In this document: positions 21,297 through 32,582 of the stretch, piece by piece | Layout of the letters: each line of letters begins with the position of its first letter | How positions within the stretch are numbered: the stretch's first letter is position 1 | From: Phaeodactylum tricornutum CCAP 1055/1 | Lineage: Eukaryota > Bacillariophyta > Bacillariophyceae > Surirellales > Neidiaceae | Reading direction: 5' to 3' | Length of the DNA: 64,000 nt | NCBI RefSeq assembly: GCF_000150955.2 | Contig: NC_011698.1 | Coordinates: forward strand, 62,001-126,000 | Translations under genes and position numbers: made by a program | Notes under the pieces: generated by a model | Told to the model about the DNA's origin: nothing | What the model saw: only the letters and a program-made list of their open reading frames with translations | The model's database searches: none

Positions 21297-22283
21297 CTGA
21301 TGTTCGAGCTCTGGCAACACGTCCTGCTAGGTCTCAGTGTGGCTAACTAAACGAGCCAGCCAGAACAGTTTCCTCCGTCTGATATATGAATGATGTGACT
21401 CGCTCAGGAATCGATTCGTAATTGTCGAGTAGAGCAACTTAATAGTGCAACAACGATAGCCCTAGTGCAAAATCCTCGTCTCGTTTCGATGGGTTCATGC
21501 ATCCTAATGCAAGCTGAATATTTCGTTGTCTATCCGAGTAATACAAAGAGAAAATTCGGTATTTGGGATGAGCAGGGGTGAAATTTTCGCTATTTGGGAA
21601 AAATCACACTGTTTCTAAGTGTTTTTATTTTCGCGGGAAATACTTTCTAAGTAATCTTTTTAGGTAAGAAAAACCCCTTATTCTATGTTAGATCACAAGG
21701 ATTGTTTTCATGTGGTCATCCCTTCACATTCACAGTTAGTTGCTTCCAATGGTGAGGACTTCGGGATGGCATTGACCCATGCAAACGATTACTAACTTCC
21801 AACCAACAAAAGTCAGAACTAGGGTAACGTTGTCGTCTGTATGTCGTCCCAAATCTAACTCTATATTATTTCAGGATAGGGTTCTTTAATCTTGTTTGTC
21901 GATTTCGAGTCACTTGTATGTCGTCATGAATCCAACGGACACTCGTGCCTGTTTTTTCCGCGCCGAGTCACTAGCACGCCACGGGACAACCGCGTGATCG
22001 GGTACCATGGACTCGTACCGAAAGGAAGCCGGGATAACGCCTTTTGCCTAGTAGGTCAAGTGTATCCTGTCGGTCGACCACAAGGTTTGTCTACAACCAA
22101 AAGTACCTTGGTCGGTGACACGTTTTGTCGAAAGCAAGACGTGGGTGGGTGCCGTTCAGTGAAGAGGGCGTGATCGATTTTTTCGGCTGTTGCTGCTGCA
22201 ACGGTGTCTTCTGTAAGGAAAGTCGTTGATCTAGACTGCAAGGCACGGGACGTACCGCATCCCGTTCGGCGTGGTCGTTGACA
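21297..22283. other. Intergenic, no gene seen
   Basis: This is 987 nt between tandem plus-strand genes. It is A+T-rich around 21530-21700, with short repeated TATTTGGGA and TTCTAAGT words. Frames here are short and featureless. Confidence 0.5.
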
Positions 22284-25200
22284 ATGTCGCCAGAAATACC
22301 GGACGAGTCGAGGGAAGCAAACGGTTCCGTCAACGGGAAGATTCGGACTCCAGCGGGGGTAGTGTCGCGACGGCAGGCGGAGGCGTTGTCGCAAGCGTCC
22401 CAGGTTGTAGATTCTTTACACGGCGGAGAGTCCTATCTCGACGGCTTTAATCTGCTGGGTGTTGTAGCCAATCCCCGTGGTCTGCATCCTACGACTGCTC
22501 CGTCTTTGCAGACTCCGTCTCGCAATCAATCGACGAACGCCTCATCGTCTACGGCAACCACCTCTACGGATGTATTTTCAGGTACCTATCATTCCATCGA
22601 AATGACCATGACCTCGGTTACGGAACAGATTACACACTTGAATGCCGTGCTGGAAGATTGGAGTCGCTTCATTCTGGAACAGGACAATACGGATTACGAC
22701 AAGGCTATCCCGGATGCGCAACTACTCGAACTCCCAGCCTATTTGGGCAACATGGACTTGCAAAGCCTACAGACTCATCTCGAACGGTCCGGAGCATTGG
22801 CCCACGCGTTTCGATCCCGACAACAGCAACACCCTACAACGCGATATTCTTCCGCAAACAGCAGCCGTGCGAGTTCCCCTGTATCGAGTGCCAGTGATGC
22901 GGACCACATACCAGAAATCTTTTACTCGGCCGAGTTCGATTTGACCGACCCGGAAACCTTTGGACGACTGTTGCTCACAAGGAAAGACCGTATGGTGCCG
23001 CCGTCCACGCCACCCGACCAGCGTACCGGAGGTCTACACGAATACACCCCGGTCTCGTCCTGGTTTCCTCTCGAACCTCCGGAAGCATTTTCCCTCGCCC
23101 TCGACAAGGTCGAACTTTCGTTGCTACAGCAGGTCCGGACCAAGTCGGGGGCCTTTTTTGAAGAATCACTCCGCTTTGCTCAGCTCCAACAACATATTCA
23201 GAATTTACTCGCACAAACACAGAGCTTACAGAATGTCACAACCTCCATTGAACGTGACGGTCTTTCGCCTTTGGTCGAGGTTCCTCGCTTCGACGACCAA
23301 CGACAATCCCTGCAAACGCTGGATGTAGTCTTGGAAGCTGCCTGTGAGTTGTACGAAGTAAAATCGAGTATCGGTGGATATCTTGCGGCCCGGGATGATC
23401 TGCACGCTACTTTACAAATTCAACTCGCCCGACGGCTACTAAATACACCCTTGTCCGTGGACGGTGCCGGTAATGTTGCGCTAATTCAACTGACTGCTTT
23501 GGAAAACGTCTCGTCCCAGCTGGATCAGTACGAAATGCTAGTGACTTCAAATCTTCAGGATGAACTTGTGGAGTTCTTCTTAGAATGGAATGTGAATGCA
23601 TCACCGGCCTCGCCTAACGCTTTCTATACAAACGCGGCGCTAGAAGATAGGAACAATCGAGTCCGTGAGCTGGTGCACGTGTTGACCCAATCCTCCGGTT
23701 TACCTTCTACTCTGGAAACTTACCGCAACCGCGTTTTGGAGACCACAAGATTGACCGTTCGGACAGTCGTGAGTGAGTGCTGCGCTGGAGAAGTCAACGC
23801 CAACATTGCCAACCTTTCTCTGGAGCGGTTTTTGGAGTGCCTCGATCTCATGATCGAGCAGCTCGTGGTGGTCTTGTCGAATACGGCGGCGGTGGATGAA
23901 TTTTGCGTGCAAAATGATATTCTGTTCACATCTAATGATGCACAAAATCCCGAGATGGAAAGTGACAACACGAATGGAGAGGCTGCTGTCGAGAATGGAG
24001 ACCATGAAGACACGGAAGCCTTATCTACACCGATAGGTGGTGTTGTTGTGGCGGCTGCCGAGCTCTCGTGTAAGTCCATCGCGGAGCTACTACGCTTGCG
24101 GAAAGATGCACACTCGCTTGTTAGTCTCGAAGAAATGAAGCGGATTTGGGATGTATGCTTTGGTTTTGTATCACAAACGGAATCCATGACAAGCGGTCAC
24201 AAAGCTGCGACCTTGAGGAGTACACTAATGGCTCAGGCAAAGGCTTTTATCGAACGAAAACACGAACGCAACATGTCGTCTCTGGTGGCTGCCTTGGATG
24301 CTGAGCAATGGACGCAGTGCCAGGTTAGTCCAGAGCGACAAGGCGTTTTGACGAGGCTATGTGCTGGGCGATCCGTGCTGCTACGCACGCGTTCTACGGA
24401 CATTTTAAACACGGTTTTGGGTGAAAATGAGCCCGAAGCGCAAGTGGAGGGTTCTGGCTACAAGGTAGTCTGGTCCTGTCTGCTACTGGTCGAAATGTTT
24501 ACCCAGAATATCGCCGCTAGCTCGCACTTTACGTTTTTGGCTTCGAATTTAGTTGCCAAAACAACCGAGCTTCTACGCTTGTTCAACTCGAGAACGACCA
24601 CGCTCGTGTTGGGAGCTGGTGCGATTCATTCGGCTGCTCGACTCAAATCCATCAATGCCAAGCACCTCTCGCTAGTGACCCAGTGCTTGGGAATGATTCT
24701 AGCATTGCTACCGCATGTAAGAGCCGCATTTATGGCCCAGATGCCCACCAAGCAACATGTATTGCTCAACAGTTTGGACCAAATCAAATCAGAATACAGT
24801 GATCACAACGAAAAGGTCCTTAACAAATTTGTCACGATTATTGGTAGCATTGTGGAACGTATTTTGGCACCCAAGATTGGCGGTACGGACTTCGATAAAC
24901 GCGCCACCGTATTCCCTATTCCGGAAGACGGCATTGTTCCGTGTTGTGCCTTTTTAGACGGTATCTTTATCAATACACGTAAAATGCACCAAGTGCTGAG
25001 TGCCTCGTTGCCATCCGATCACCTGCAGGATGTTTTTTCAAGAATTTTTGCATTTCTTGATCAAAAAATTCCAGTTTTTTGGATTGCCGCATCAGAATCA
25101 CAGTCACAGTCGTTTGTTTTGCCGCTCACTGAGGATGGCAAGCGACGCATGCTATTTGAAGTGCAAACGACGATGCAAAATCTGAACGCTTTGAATGGGG

Positions 25201-25793
25201 TCCAACCTTGGGATTTTACTGCAATGAATGTGCTGGAACGGCGCTTGGAATACTTTCTCTCGGCTTCAAACAATGAAGCAAGCAACGTACAAATATCTCC
25301 ATCTGGAACGCTAACAGAGGCCACACTTGGGACTGACGATTTTGATGACAGCAGGCAGTCCGGTTCCACCGATGAGTCAACTCAAGGAGTGTCTCCCGTA
25401 GCTAAGCCGAAATTAGCCACGGAAACAGAAAAACCAGCAGAACCTTCCTTAACATCGATGATTACAGCACAAATAGCAGAAAGTGACGATGTGGGAGCTC
25501 CGAAAGCTGATCATCCGTTGTTTGATGGGCCATCCCCTATGGAAACTGATTGCGAAGCAGAGAAGACACACGAAACGGGTTTGAACGAGGCGGAAACGAC
25601 TATAGGGATGCCGACGGGGCAAGATGCTGACGACGGGCAGGCCTTAACCGATAGCCCCGGGTCCCGTAGCGATACGGAAGTAGAGGACGACGAGCCTCTC
25701 TTTAGTAAATCGACAGACGACCAAGACGGGCACGAGGCCGGTGCGACCAATGCTGGTGAATACCCCTCGGACATAGCGACACTGAAACTGTAA
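22284..25793 (+). CDS. VPS54: Vps54 subunit of the GARP tethering complex
   Basis: This is a single-exon gene of 1169 residues with its ATG at 22284; a TTG two codons upstream is ignored. The N-terminal coiled-coil region has the Vps54-like VPEIFF-type motif here as HIPEIFYSAEFDLTDPETFG, then the long helix VELSLLQQVRTKSGAFFEE with glutamine- and leucine-rich coiled coil. The C-terminal Vps54 domain is clear at about residues 790-930 (KSINAKHLSLVTQCLG, LLPHVRAAFMAQMP, DQIKSEYSDHNEKVLNKF, LAPKIG). The last 150 residues are acidic and low-complexity. GARP captures endosome-derived vesicles at the trans-Golgi network. It is convergent with cofactor E, 119 nt apart. Confidence 0.85.
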   Translation: MSPEIPDESREANGSVNGKIRTPAGVVSRRQAEALSQASQVVDSLHGGESYLDGFNLLGVVANPRGLHPTTAPSLQTPSRNQSTNASSSTATTSTDVFSGTYHSIEMTMTSVTEQITHLNAVLEDWSRFILEQDNTDYDKAIPDAQLLELPAYLGNMDLQSLQTHLERSGALAHAFRSRQQQHPTTRYSSANSSRASSPVSSASDADHIPEIFYSAEFDLTDPETFGRLLLTRKDRMVPPSTPPDQRTGGLHEYTPVSSWFPLEPPEAFSLALDKVELSLLQQVRTKSGAFFEESLRFAQLQQHIQNLLAQTQSLQNVTTSIERDGLSPLVEVPRFDDQRQSLQTLDVVLEAACELYEVKSSIGGYLAARDDLHATLQIQLARRLLNTPLSVDGAGNVALIQLTALENVSSQLDQYEMLVTSNLQDELVEFFLEWNVNASPASPNAFYTNAALEDRNNRVRELVHVLTQSSGLPSTLETYRNRVLETTRLTVRTVVSECCAGEVNANIANLSLERFLECLDLMIEQLVVVLSNTAAVDEFCVQNDILFTSNDAQNPEMESDNTNGEAAVENGDHEDTEALSTPIGGVVVAAAELSCKSIAELLRLRKDAHSLVSLEEMKRIWDVCFGFVSQTESMTSGHKAATLRSTLMAQAKAFIERKHERNMSSLVAALDAEQWTQCQVSPERQGVLTRLCAGRSVLLRTRSTDILNTVLGENEPEAQVEGSGYKVVWSCLLLVEMFTQNIAASSHFTFLASNLVAKTTELLRLFNSRTTTLVLGAGAIHSAARLKSINAKHLSLVTQCLGMILALLPHVRAAFMAQMPTKQHVLLNSLDQIKSEYSDHNEKVLNKFVTIIGSIVERILAPKIGGTDFDKRATVFPIPEDGIVPCCAFLDGIFINTRKMHQVLSASLPSDHLQDVFSRIFAFLDQKIPVFWIAASESQSQSFVLPLTEDGKRRMLFEVQTTMQNLNALNGVQPWDFTAMNVLERRLEYFLSASNNEASNVQISPSGTLTEATLGTDDFDDSRQSGSTDESTQGVSPVAKPKLATETEKPAEPSLTSMITAQIAESDDVGAPKADHPLFDGPSPMETDCEAEKTHETGLNEAETTIGMPTGQDADDGQALTDSPGSRSDTEVEDDEPLFSKSTDDQDGHEAGATNAGEYPSDIATLKL

Positions 25794-25912
25794 AGTTAAG
25801 CGATTACAATCTGATGCTTGTCCCTGGGTTGCACACAGTTTGAGTCAAAATGGAGTTTACTTCGTACGTTGCCATAGCCACATTGAGACCAGAACGGGCT
25901 CGCTGCTGTCGT

Positions 25913-27739
25913 TTACGGCAAACGCTCATGATTGCTCGTAGCCGCAGCCGGCACCAAAGAAATTACGCCGTGTGTCATTTGCCTTTGCTGAAACGCGACC
26001 AATTCAGCTTCCTGCTCTGTTATCCTTTTTTCCAATGCCTCTTTAGCTTGCTGGGCTTGCTCCCCACGGTTTAAAGTGGGAAACGCTCGTTCATTCATCA
26101 GAATTTCGGCGCCATGCATAGGAATTCCGAAATAAGCCAAGTCTCGGTCGTCTTCGTCCATGGCCGTAGGAAACGCAGACTCGGATGTTTGCCAATGTAA
26201 AGTTTGAAGGTCCCAGTCTAAGCCAAATGCGCGAGCGCACAATGCTTTTAGACGGCCTACTGACATGCCGCTAGGTAGACGACGAATCAATGGTTCCATT
26301 GTACAGGAGCTAGCAGCCATGCTGCGAATTGTCACGTTCAAAACTGTGTCTGCTAGACTCAACGATCCGTTGGTGCTGTTTGAAGAGGACCACGCCCCCG
26401 CTTGGTATTTCGTACGCAAACGATCTAATTGTGGATGCTCGCTTGAATCAATGACAACCACTTCTCTATCGTTCGAAAACGTTCCAGTAGGGTGCTGATT
26501 GACACGAAGTGATTGTTGCTGCTGTTGCCGTAGTATAACCGACACATACCGTCTTTCTGCTTCAACTCGTTCTTTTTCTGAAACGTTGGACGCGTTGACC
26601 ATATTCAGCTGTGGAAAACGTGCAATCAGCATACTCCGTGAAGATTCCGGACCGAGTTTGTTAGTCAAAGGGCATGATCGAAGACGCAAACTCTTGAGAA
26701 GCGGGAAAGTATTCAATGCTTCCAGACTTCTCCAGGAATCAATTTCAGTTCCGGCAAGCTGCAAATGACGTAGTTTTCCCAGACCACTATCTTCACAACA
26801 TAGTAATTTGATTGGGTTGTCATCTAGCAAGAGTCGCTCGAGACTTGATATCCTCATTAGTGAAGCAGTTTGATCAGAAACTAGTTGACAGTCAGACAGA
26901 TCCAAAACCTGTAGATTGGAAAAGGCACTTGCCAAGGCGTCCTTGTGTGACTGATTCAAATCAACCAGGCGGCACTGTGCCACCGATAGCTCTCGTAAAT
27001 TGGGCAAAGCCTCACCTACTCGCAGTAATGTTTGCACTGACGAAATGTTGGTTTGGTGCAAATTTATCTGCATCACATTATCGTGTCTTGACAACATATC
27101 TGGTGGTAGATCGTTCAATCGATTGCAAGTCAAACTAAGGGATTGTAAATTCGAGAAAATATGCAGCACATCCCGCACAGGTTCCCAGGACGCCAGCAGA
27201 TTTCCGGCCAAGTCCATTTCCAACAGCTGCGTTGCCGTAGCACTCCACGAATTGATGGCACCCGAGTCGATTCGTAGCACATTCCTGATAGCCATACGCC
27301 GTAAACCAATCGAGTGCAGGTCTTCAATTTGTTGGTACTGTCGAATCTTCATTTCTCCCAGAAACTCAATAGGCTTGTCCCTTCCCGAAGCCGTCTTTGC
27401 CACATGCGGCAGCACGTTGTCCGGAGCGACCCTCTCGGCACTCGCCATTTCGACATAGCGAGTTTGCAGCAGATGCGGCGTCAACGTTTCTCCCAAGTAC
27501 AATTTCGAGAGTCTTATGAAGCTCGCACCCGTCGCGTGATCGCAGGCGAACAGTCGTACCAATCGAGATGTTTGTCTACACACAACACTGCCGTCGTGTT
27601 TGCCTCGAGTTGGATCGTCCCAGATAATCCCGGCGTATTGCTCATTGGAGTTCTTGGCACTTGGAACCGATCCGACGTACACGATGGTCCCTGTAAAGCC
27701 TTCTGCATCCTGCATTCGTGTCGTGCCGATATCAATCAT
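25913..27739 (-). CDS. TBCE: Tubulin-folding cofactor E
   Basis: A single-exon gene of 608 residues; the ATG at 27739 gives MIDIGTTRM (a TTG three codons upstream is ignored). An N-terminal CAP-Gly domain (about residues 12-75) has GFTGTIVYVGSVP and WDDPTRGKHDG. A leucine-rich-repeat region runs from about 130 to 400 (LEMDLAGNLL, LQSLSLTCNRLNDLP, LQVLDLSDCQLV, LRHLQLAGTEI). The C-terminal 100 residues look like the ubiquitin-like domain (LNVTIRSM, LPSGMSVGRLKALCARAFGL). This order, CAP-Gly, LRR, UBL, is specific to TBCE, which with cofactors C and D assembles the alpha/beta-tubulin dimer in the cytosol. Length is near the usual 530-600. Confidence 0.93.
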   Translation of the reverse strand: MIDIGTTRMQDAEGFTGTIVYVGSVPSAKNSNEQYAGIIWDDPTRGKHDGSVVCRQTSRLVRLFACDHATGASFIRLSKLYLGETLTPHLLQTRYVEMASAERVAPDNVLPHVAKTASGRDKPIEFLGEMKIRQYQQIEDLHSIGLRRMAIRNVLRIDSGAINSWSATATQLLEMDLAGNLLASWEPVRDVLHIFSNLQSLSLTCNRLNDLPPDMLSRHDNVMQINLHQTNISSVQTLLRVGEALPNLRELSVAQCRLVDLNQSHKDALASAFSNLQVLDLSDCQLVSDQTASLMRISSLERLLLDDNPIKLLCCEDSGLGKLRHLQLAGTEIDSWRSLEALNTFPLLKSLRLRSCPLTNKLGPESSRSMLIARFPQLNMVNASNVSEKERVEAERRYVSVILRQQQQQSLRVNQHPTGTFSNDREVVVIDSSEHPQLDRLRTKYQAGAWSSSNSTNGSLSLADTVLNVTIRSMAASSCTMEPLIRRLPSGMSVGRLKALCARAFGLDWDLQTLHWQTSESAFPTAMDEDDRDLAYFGIPMHGAEILMNERAFPTLNRGEQAQQAKEALEKRITEQEAELVAFQQRQMTHGVISLVPAAATSNHERLP

Positions 27740-28543
27740 CTTGGACAATCTTTACGATTTTTCTCTACGATTAGAAGAGTGAAGTATGCTTTGTCTTTCT
27801 TCAATCTTCGTGCACAGCCGGATCATGTGGCTTTTTTTTCTTGTTGCTTTGCCTTCCATGTTTGACCAAACAAATCGGGATTCAATTCGTGGGAACATTC
27901 AAGATTTGAATGTAAATTTCAGTTACGACACAAAACACAAAGGAGATACGTCGGTTTATCTGTCGGTAATTTTGCTCTCCGTAGAATTTCACATCTCTAT
28001 TCGTCATTGAAGAAAAGTCTTGAAACTCTTGAGGTTAGATGGTGCTAGTAAGCCTGATGGTTATACATTGGTGCATACATACGGACGACATAGTGTTCTG
28101 CTACAAGGCTGAAAGCTTACAGGGTGGAACTTTGGGTCGTGAGCTGTCCACGGCACGATCTTGGGTCAGACTGCAATTTAGTCGTTTTGGCTACCCCTCC
28201 TAACCTAAGAGTCGCCACAGGCTGTCAGAATTGTGAAACTGCTATAAAAGTAGTTGTACTTCCTTCTGTAGGGACAGCCTCTTCTGTACAGAATTTCATA
28301 GGCAAACTTGTGGGGTGGAGAAACGAAGACTTTTGCTGAAGTAATACAAACCTCCAAAAGTGTAAGCCGCCTCCACAGCTGGGTTTCGTGTATCAGACGT
28401 GGAGGGGGTATTTTGTTCGACGAGCTTCCTTTCTATGGTCCCAGCAGCAAAGCTAACGCAAACGACTTTCCTTTAACAATTACGGTAGAAATCACTTTTT
28501 GTTGACGATTGCTTCTTCACTCTCTGTCGTAGACTTGTAATTC
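27740..28543. other. Intergenic, no gene seen
   Basis: This is 804 nt between two minus-strand genes. It holds the cofactor E promoter and the 3' region of the ATPase. Several plus-strand frames under 75 codons show nothing recognisable. Confidence 0.5.
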
Positions 28544-31500
28544 CTACCAAGGCATGGTAGTCTGCTTCGAGCGATCCCCTCGATTCTGAAAAAAAGCGGA
28601 TCCCTGCTGCGCCAAGATGCTGTTAACCCGACGCCGATCAACAAAGCCTTGATTCCAGCCGCCCCCGTCTCCCGAGAAAAACCCTTCCGACATCATACGG
28701 CGCCGACGTCGCACTTGGACCATGTGCTGACGATCCTCTGGTTCTAACAGCGATTCGTTGTGTACAACATATCGCAGTTTCTTTTCCAAGTTCTTCGCCG
28801 TTTCTGTCTTGATGGGAGAAACGGACAAAAGCTCATCACTTGCAATGATGTCGCCGGGCTCCTCACCAATAAGTGCACGAAACATGATTTTGCCGAAATC
28901 AACCAATACCAATGTTCCGAGGTTGAAAAGAAGAATCCAAACCACATTTAACCCCGACAACTCACTCCCGTACATTGCAATGAATGCACTACCGGCACAA
29001 GTGCCCAACACTGAAATAATCAAAAATATGGAAGGTGTCGAGTACAGCATGGATCCGGGGGCACGCACCGAGAAAATCATAAGTTCCGTAACCAGGGTCA
29101 AATGAAACCAAATAAAACCTCGCGTTTCCGACGAACACGCTCTATTGAGTGCAATTGGCCCGTCCAAATCTTTAGCATGATCCATGATGAAGATAAAAGA
29201 AAGACCCAACGCAGTCTGGCAAATGCCGTAGTAGAGAGACATTAGCACCAACTTGCTGGCTCGAGGAAGCTGTGGTTTCGTTGTGGCGGACGCATTGTCG
29301 TATGCCACAGGAATCATAGAAATATCATTCAACAATGCCAATATGATGACCAACAATGAGTCAACTGCGCAGCCCGACGCAAATATGATGATGGAGAGAG
29401 TCAGGACCATGATAATCGACGCTGCTACGCGATAAATCACGTATCCTTTAATGCGTAGAAAGATACGGCGGGACTCCAGAACCGCACCATAAATCGGACT
29501 GAGACCGGGCTCGGTAAGAATGAGGTCTGCCGCATTCTTGGCGGCGTCGGTGGCTCCTTCAACGGCAATTCCCACCTGAGCGGCCGAGAGGGCTGGAGCA
29601 TCGTTAACACCCTAGACGATACGGTGACCAAAATTGGTTTCAAATGAGTAAGATGAAACGACCACATCCTGGCAACACCAACATCATCACTTACATCCCC
29701 AGTCATGCCTGTCACAATCCCGTATTCGTTGCGGAGAATCATGACAACCTCACGTTTGTCACTCGGTAGAACTGCCGCGAAGCCGTCCGCCTCCCATACA
29801 AGTCGTTTCTTATCCTGACTAGATGCATGACGAATCTCTTCTCCGGTTCGAATGTCCGTTCCCAGACCGATCAAACGAGCGGTCTCTTTTCCCACTGTAG
29901 TCAAAATGCAGCGGTGTCAAAAGAGAAAGCCCGAAGGGGAACTACTAGCATACCGGTCCTTTCGAAAGAGATACATACCATTCTGATGATCGCCCGTGAT
30001 CATTTTGATCGAAATGTTGGCGTGATGGAGCGATTCAATTGTCGCCCGGGTATCTTCCCGTGGAGGATCCAACATTGGTACGAGTCCGGCAAATTTCCAG
30101 ACCGGATTCTTCATTGTCCGAGCGTTACCGAAACAGACGCCAATCCCGATCGTCTTGTACCCCGCCTTGCTCAAACCCGTATCGACGTTTCCCACGCGAT
30201 CGAGAAAGTCCCGATCGGCCGCCCGGTTGACCTGCCATTGAAGTTCGTGATCGTCCTCGCCTCCAGCTTGGGTATTGACAATTTTGGCCGGCAAGCCCTT
30301 GGCAATCGTGATGGTTTCGTTGCCGTGTCCGACAAAGGCCACCACGCGTTTCACGGTGGGGTTGAACCCGATGATTTCGGTTTGCACGTAATCGTCTTTT
30401 TCGTTGGCTTTGGCCGACTGTAAAAAGGCGGCAACCACGGCTCGATCAATCGGATCGTCTTTTTTGTCGGGATTGGAACACAGGTAGGCGTACAACAGGA
30501 CTTGCTCCGTGGTAAAGCCCTCGGCCGCAAAGACTTGTTCCGGAATCACGGACATGTTGGCCGTGGTGAGTGTCCCTGTTTTGTCACTGGAGTATTCCCA
30601 GCAAATAATAAACCGAAACGTGAGTATTGAACGTGCTGTTATTACATATATACACTTGCATACACACATACACACACGCCAACGTACCTGCACAACATGG
30701 ACATGGAGGCAATATCTTGTAGAGCGGGAATGGACGTGACAATGGCGTGATGTTCCTTGGCGAGGAAGGAGGCTCCCAGAGCCAGGTTTACCTGTACGAC
30801 CAGGGGCAGGGCGACGGGGATGGACGCAATGAGGATGGACAAGGCGTCCAGAATCGTTTCCTTGACGTTGTCGTCAAAGCCATCGTAGACGATTCCCTTG
30901 ACGAGTAGGACGGCGAGTACGACAATGAGTGAACCGGCAATGAGCATCTGAACGACCTTCATAATTTTTTGCTGAAAGACGGAAACGATCCGCACGGACT
31001 TGTCCTGTAGAATGTCTACCTGCGCTTGTCCAATTTCGGTGGCCGTACCGATACGGAGGACTTGTCCGTAGCATTCACCGGCCGTGACGGTGGTTCCGGA
31101 CAAGAGTGTCCGTCCGTGTTCGGCACTGGGATACTTGCGGGGCAAAGGTTCGCCGGTGAGTGCGGCGGTATCGAGCTGGACAACGTCACCGGAAATCCAG
31201 AGAACGTCGGCGGGGACAATGGTCCCGCCCACTAAAAAGACAATATCACCCGGGACGAGCTGCTTGACGAGAAGGCTGGCTGTGAGGCCGTCCCGGCGGA
31301 CGGCGATTTCGGAATCTAAACTGGCGCTGACGGCTTGTAGACTCTTCTTGGCGTGGTACTCTTCCCGGAATCCGAGACAGCCGTTGACGAGTAGAATGCC
31401 TAGAATGATCCCGAAATCGATGTAATCTTGGACGGCGAGGGAGACGATGGCGGCGAGTTCAATGAGAAAGGGCAAGAATCCGACGAATTGTCGGACGAAG

Positions 31501-31721
31501 AGTAGATAGAGGGGTGTGTCGGGGACGGGTATTTCGTTGGGACCGTAGCGAGCCAAGGCTTGGGCGACTTGTTCCGAGGTTAATCCGGATGTGGGATCCG
31601 TCGGTACCCAGTCATATTCACCTTCCGTGGGCTGTTGGGGGATCGTGCTCGTCGTGGGGTGGGTACCGCCCCCAATGGCGGCGGTTTCGGTGAGACGGCC
31701 TCCTTCTTCCAGATCCGGCAT
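28544..31721 (-). CDS. P-type IIIA plasma-membrane H+-ATPase
   Basis: There are four exons on the minus strand: 31721-30688, 30586-29979, 29894-29695 and 29611-28544. Introns of 101, 84 and 83 nt are all GT-AG with matching phases, giving 969 residues. The start is ATG of MPDLEEGG. Hallmarks in order: N-terminal cation-ATPase domain (GLTSEQVAQALARYGPNEIP), actuator motif LTGEPLP (TGE), the PVALPLV membrane helix, phosphorylation motif CSDKTGTLT (Asp at about 346, made by splicing exons 1 and 2), MITGDH, and the hinge TGD-GVNDAPAL (about 613, split by intron 3). About ten membrane segments are visible. The class pumps protons out of the cell and is related to yeast Pma1 and plant AHA pumps. 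The C-terminal tail is basic and arginine-rich (RRRRRMM) and could be regulatory. A vacuolar location cannot be excluded. Confidence 0.93.
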
Positions 31722-32582
31722 GATGATTTGTGTGAGTATTGGAGTGTGTATGTATGAGTGTATCAATCAATCAATGATTGTGTACTGCAACTGCTTGCTC
31801 CTGGGCAGACACCGTGACAAACATCCCATTGCTTTCTACCAAACCAGCAGGCACACCAGCGCCATTGCTATTCCTATGATATATATAATTATATAATGTT
31901 TAATTATATCGTATGTTGTTACTTGTACTTGTACGGCCGGAACCTCGAATAGGAAATCAACAGTGTCACATTCGTCCGGATTGTGTGAACCAGTGGGAAT
32001 GCGCACCGCGTTCGGGGACGGAACCGGTGGAGACGAACCCTTGTTCGAGAATACTTCCGGGGATGAGAATCGGTCATTCTGGAATCGACCACCACCACCA
32101 CACCCACGAGCCAAATGACCCTGACAGTGAGTAAAACGTGTCGCAGCTTGTGGGTAGAAAGAAACCCGGGTTCGATGCGGAGTGCGACTCCGTCGTGTGG
32201 TCATCCTCCCCGAGGCACAGTACGCGTACGCGGAGCACGGCCTGTGCGAACGGGGGGGGGGGGAAAACGTGGCGGGGGGTGCGCGTTCCGCGCGTCGGGG
32301 GGAGACAAACAGTCGTTTGGTTCGAGTACGGAACTCGAGAGCGAGAGGAATGAAATATGCCTGTTTCGTCTCGGGTGTAACACGGCAGTGTGTGTGGGAA
32401 TAGTCGTACCTACACGAGTACCGACCGATGGCACGGTGTATTGCACTGGACTGACTACCCAACGTCACTGCACTTTTACTGTAGTACCCAACCGTGCTAC
32501 TGGACTTATTTATACTGTGCCTTGGAACAACTCGTGTTCTCCTTTCGTTTTGACTACCTACTTCCTACTACCTCCTGGAAGT
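31722..32582. promoter_or_regulatory. Divergent promoter region of ATPase and fusion oxidoreductase
   Basis: The two starts are 861 nt apart, head to head. The region contains a T/A-rich tract (about 31876-31912), a run of 12 G at about 32252-32263 and more G-rich sequence to 32300. The plus-strand frame is open from 32115 into the gene, but the arginine- and glycine-rich composition before 32583 looks like untranslated sequence. Confidence 0.45.

Noticed and set aside
32115-32582. In-frame extension upstream of the fusion oxidoreductase
   Set aside because: Open by chance through G-rich sequence, with no leader or domain; the ATG at 32583 starts a more natural N-terminus.
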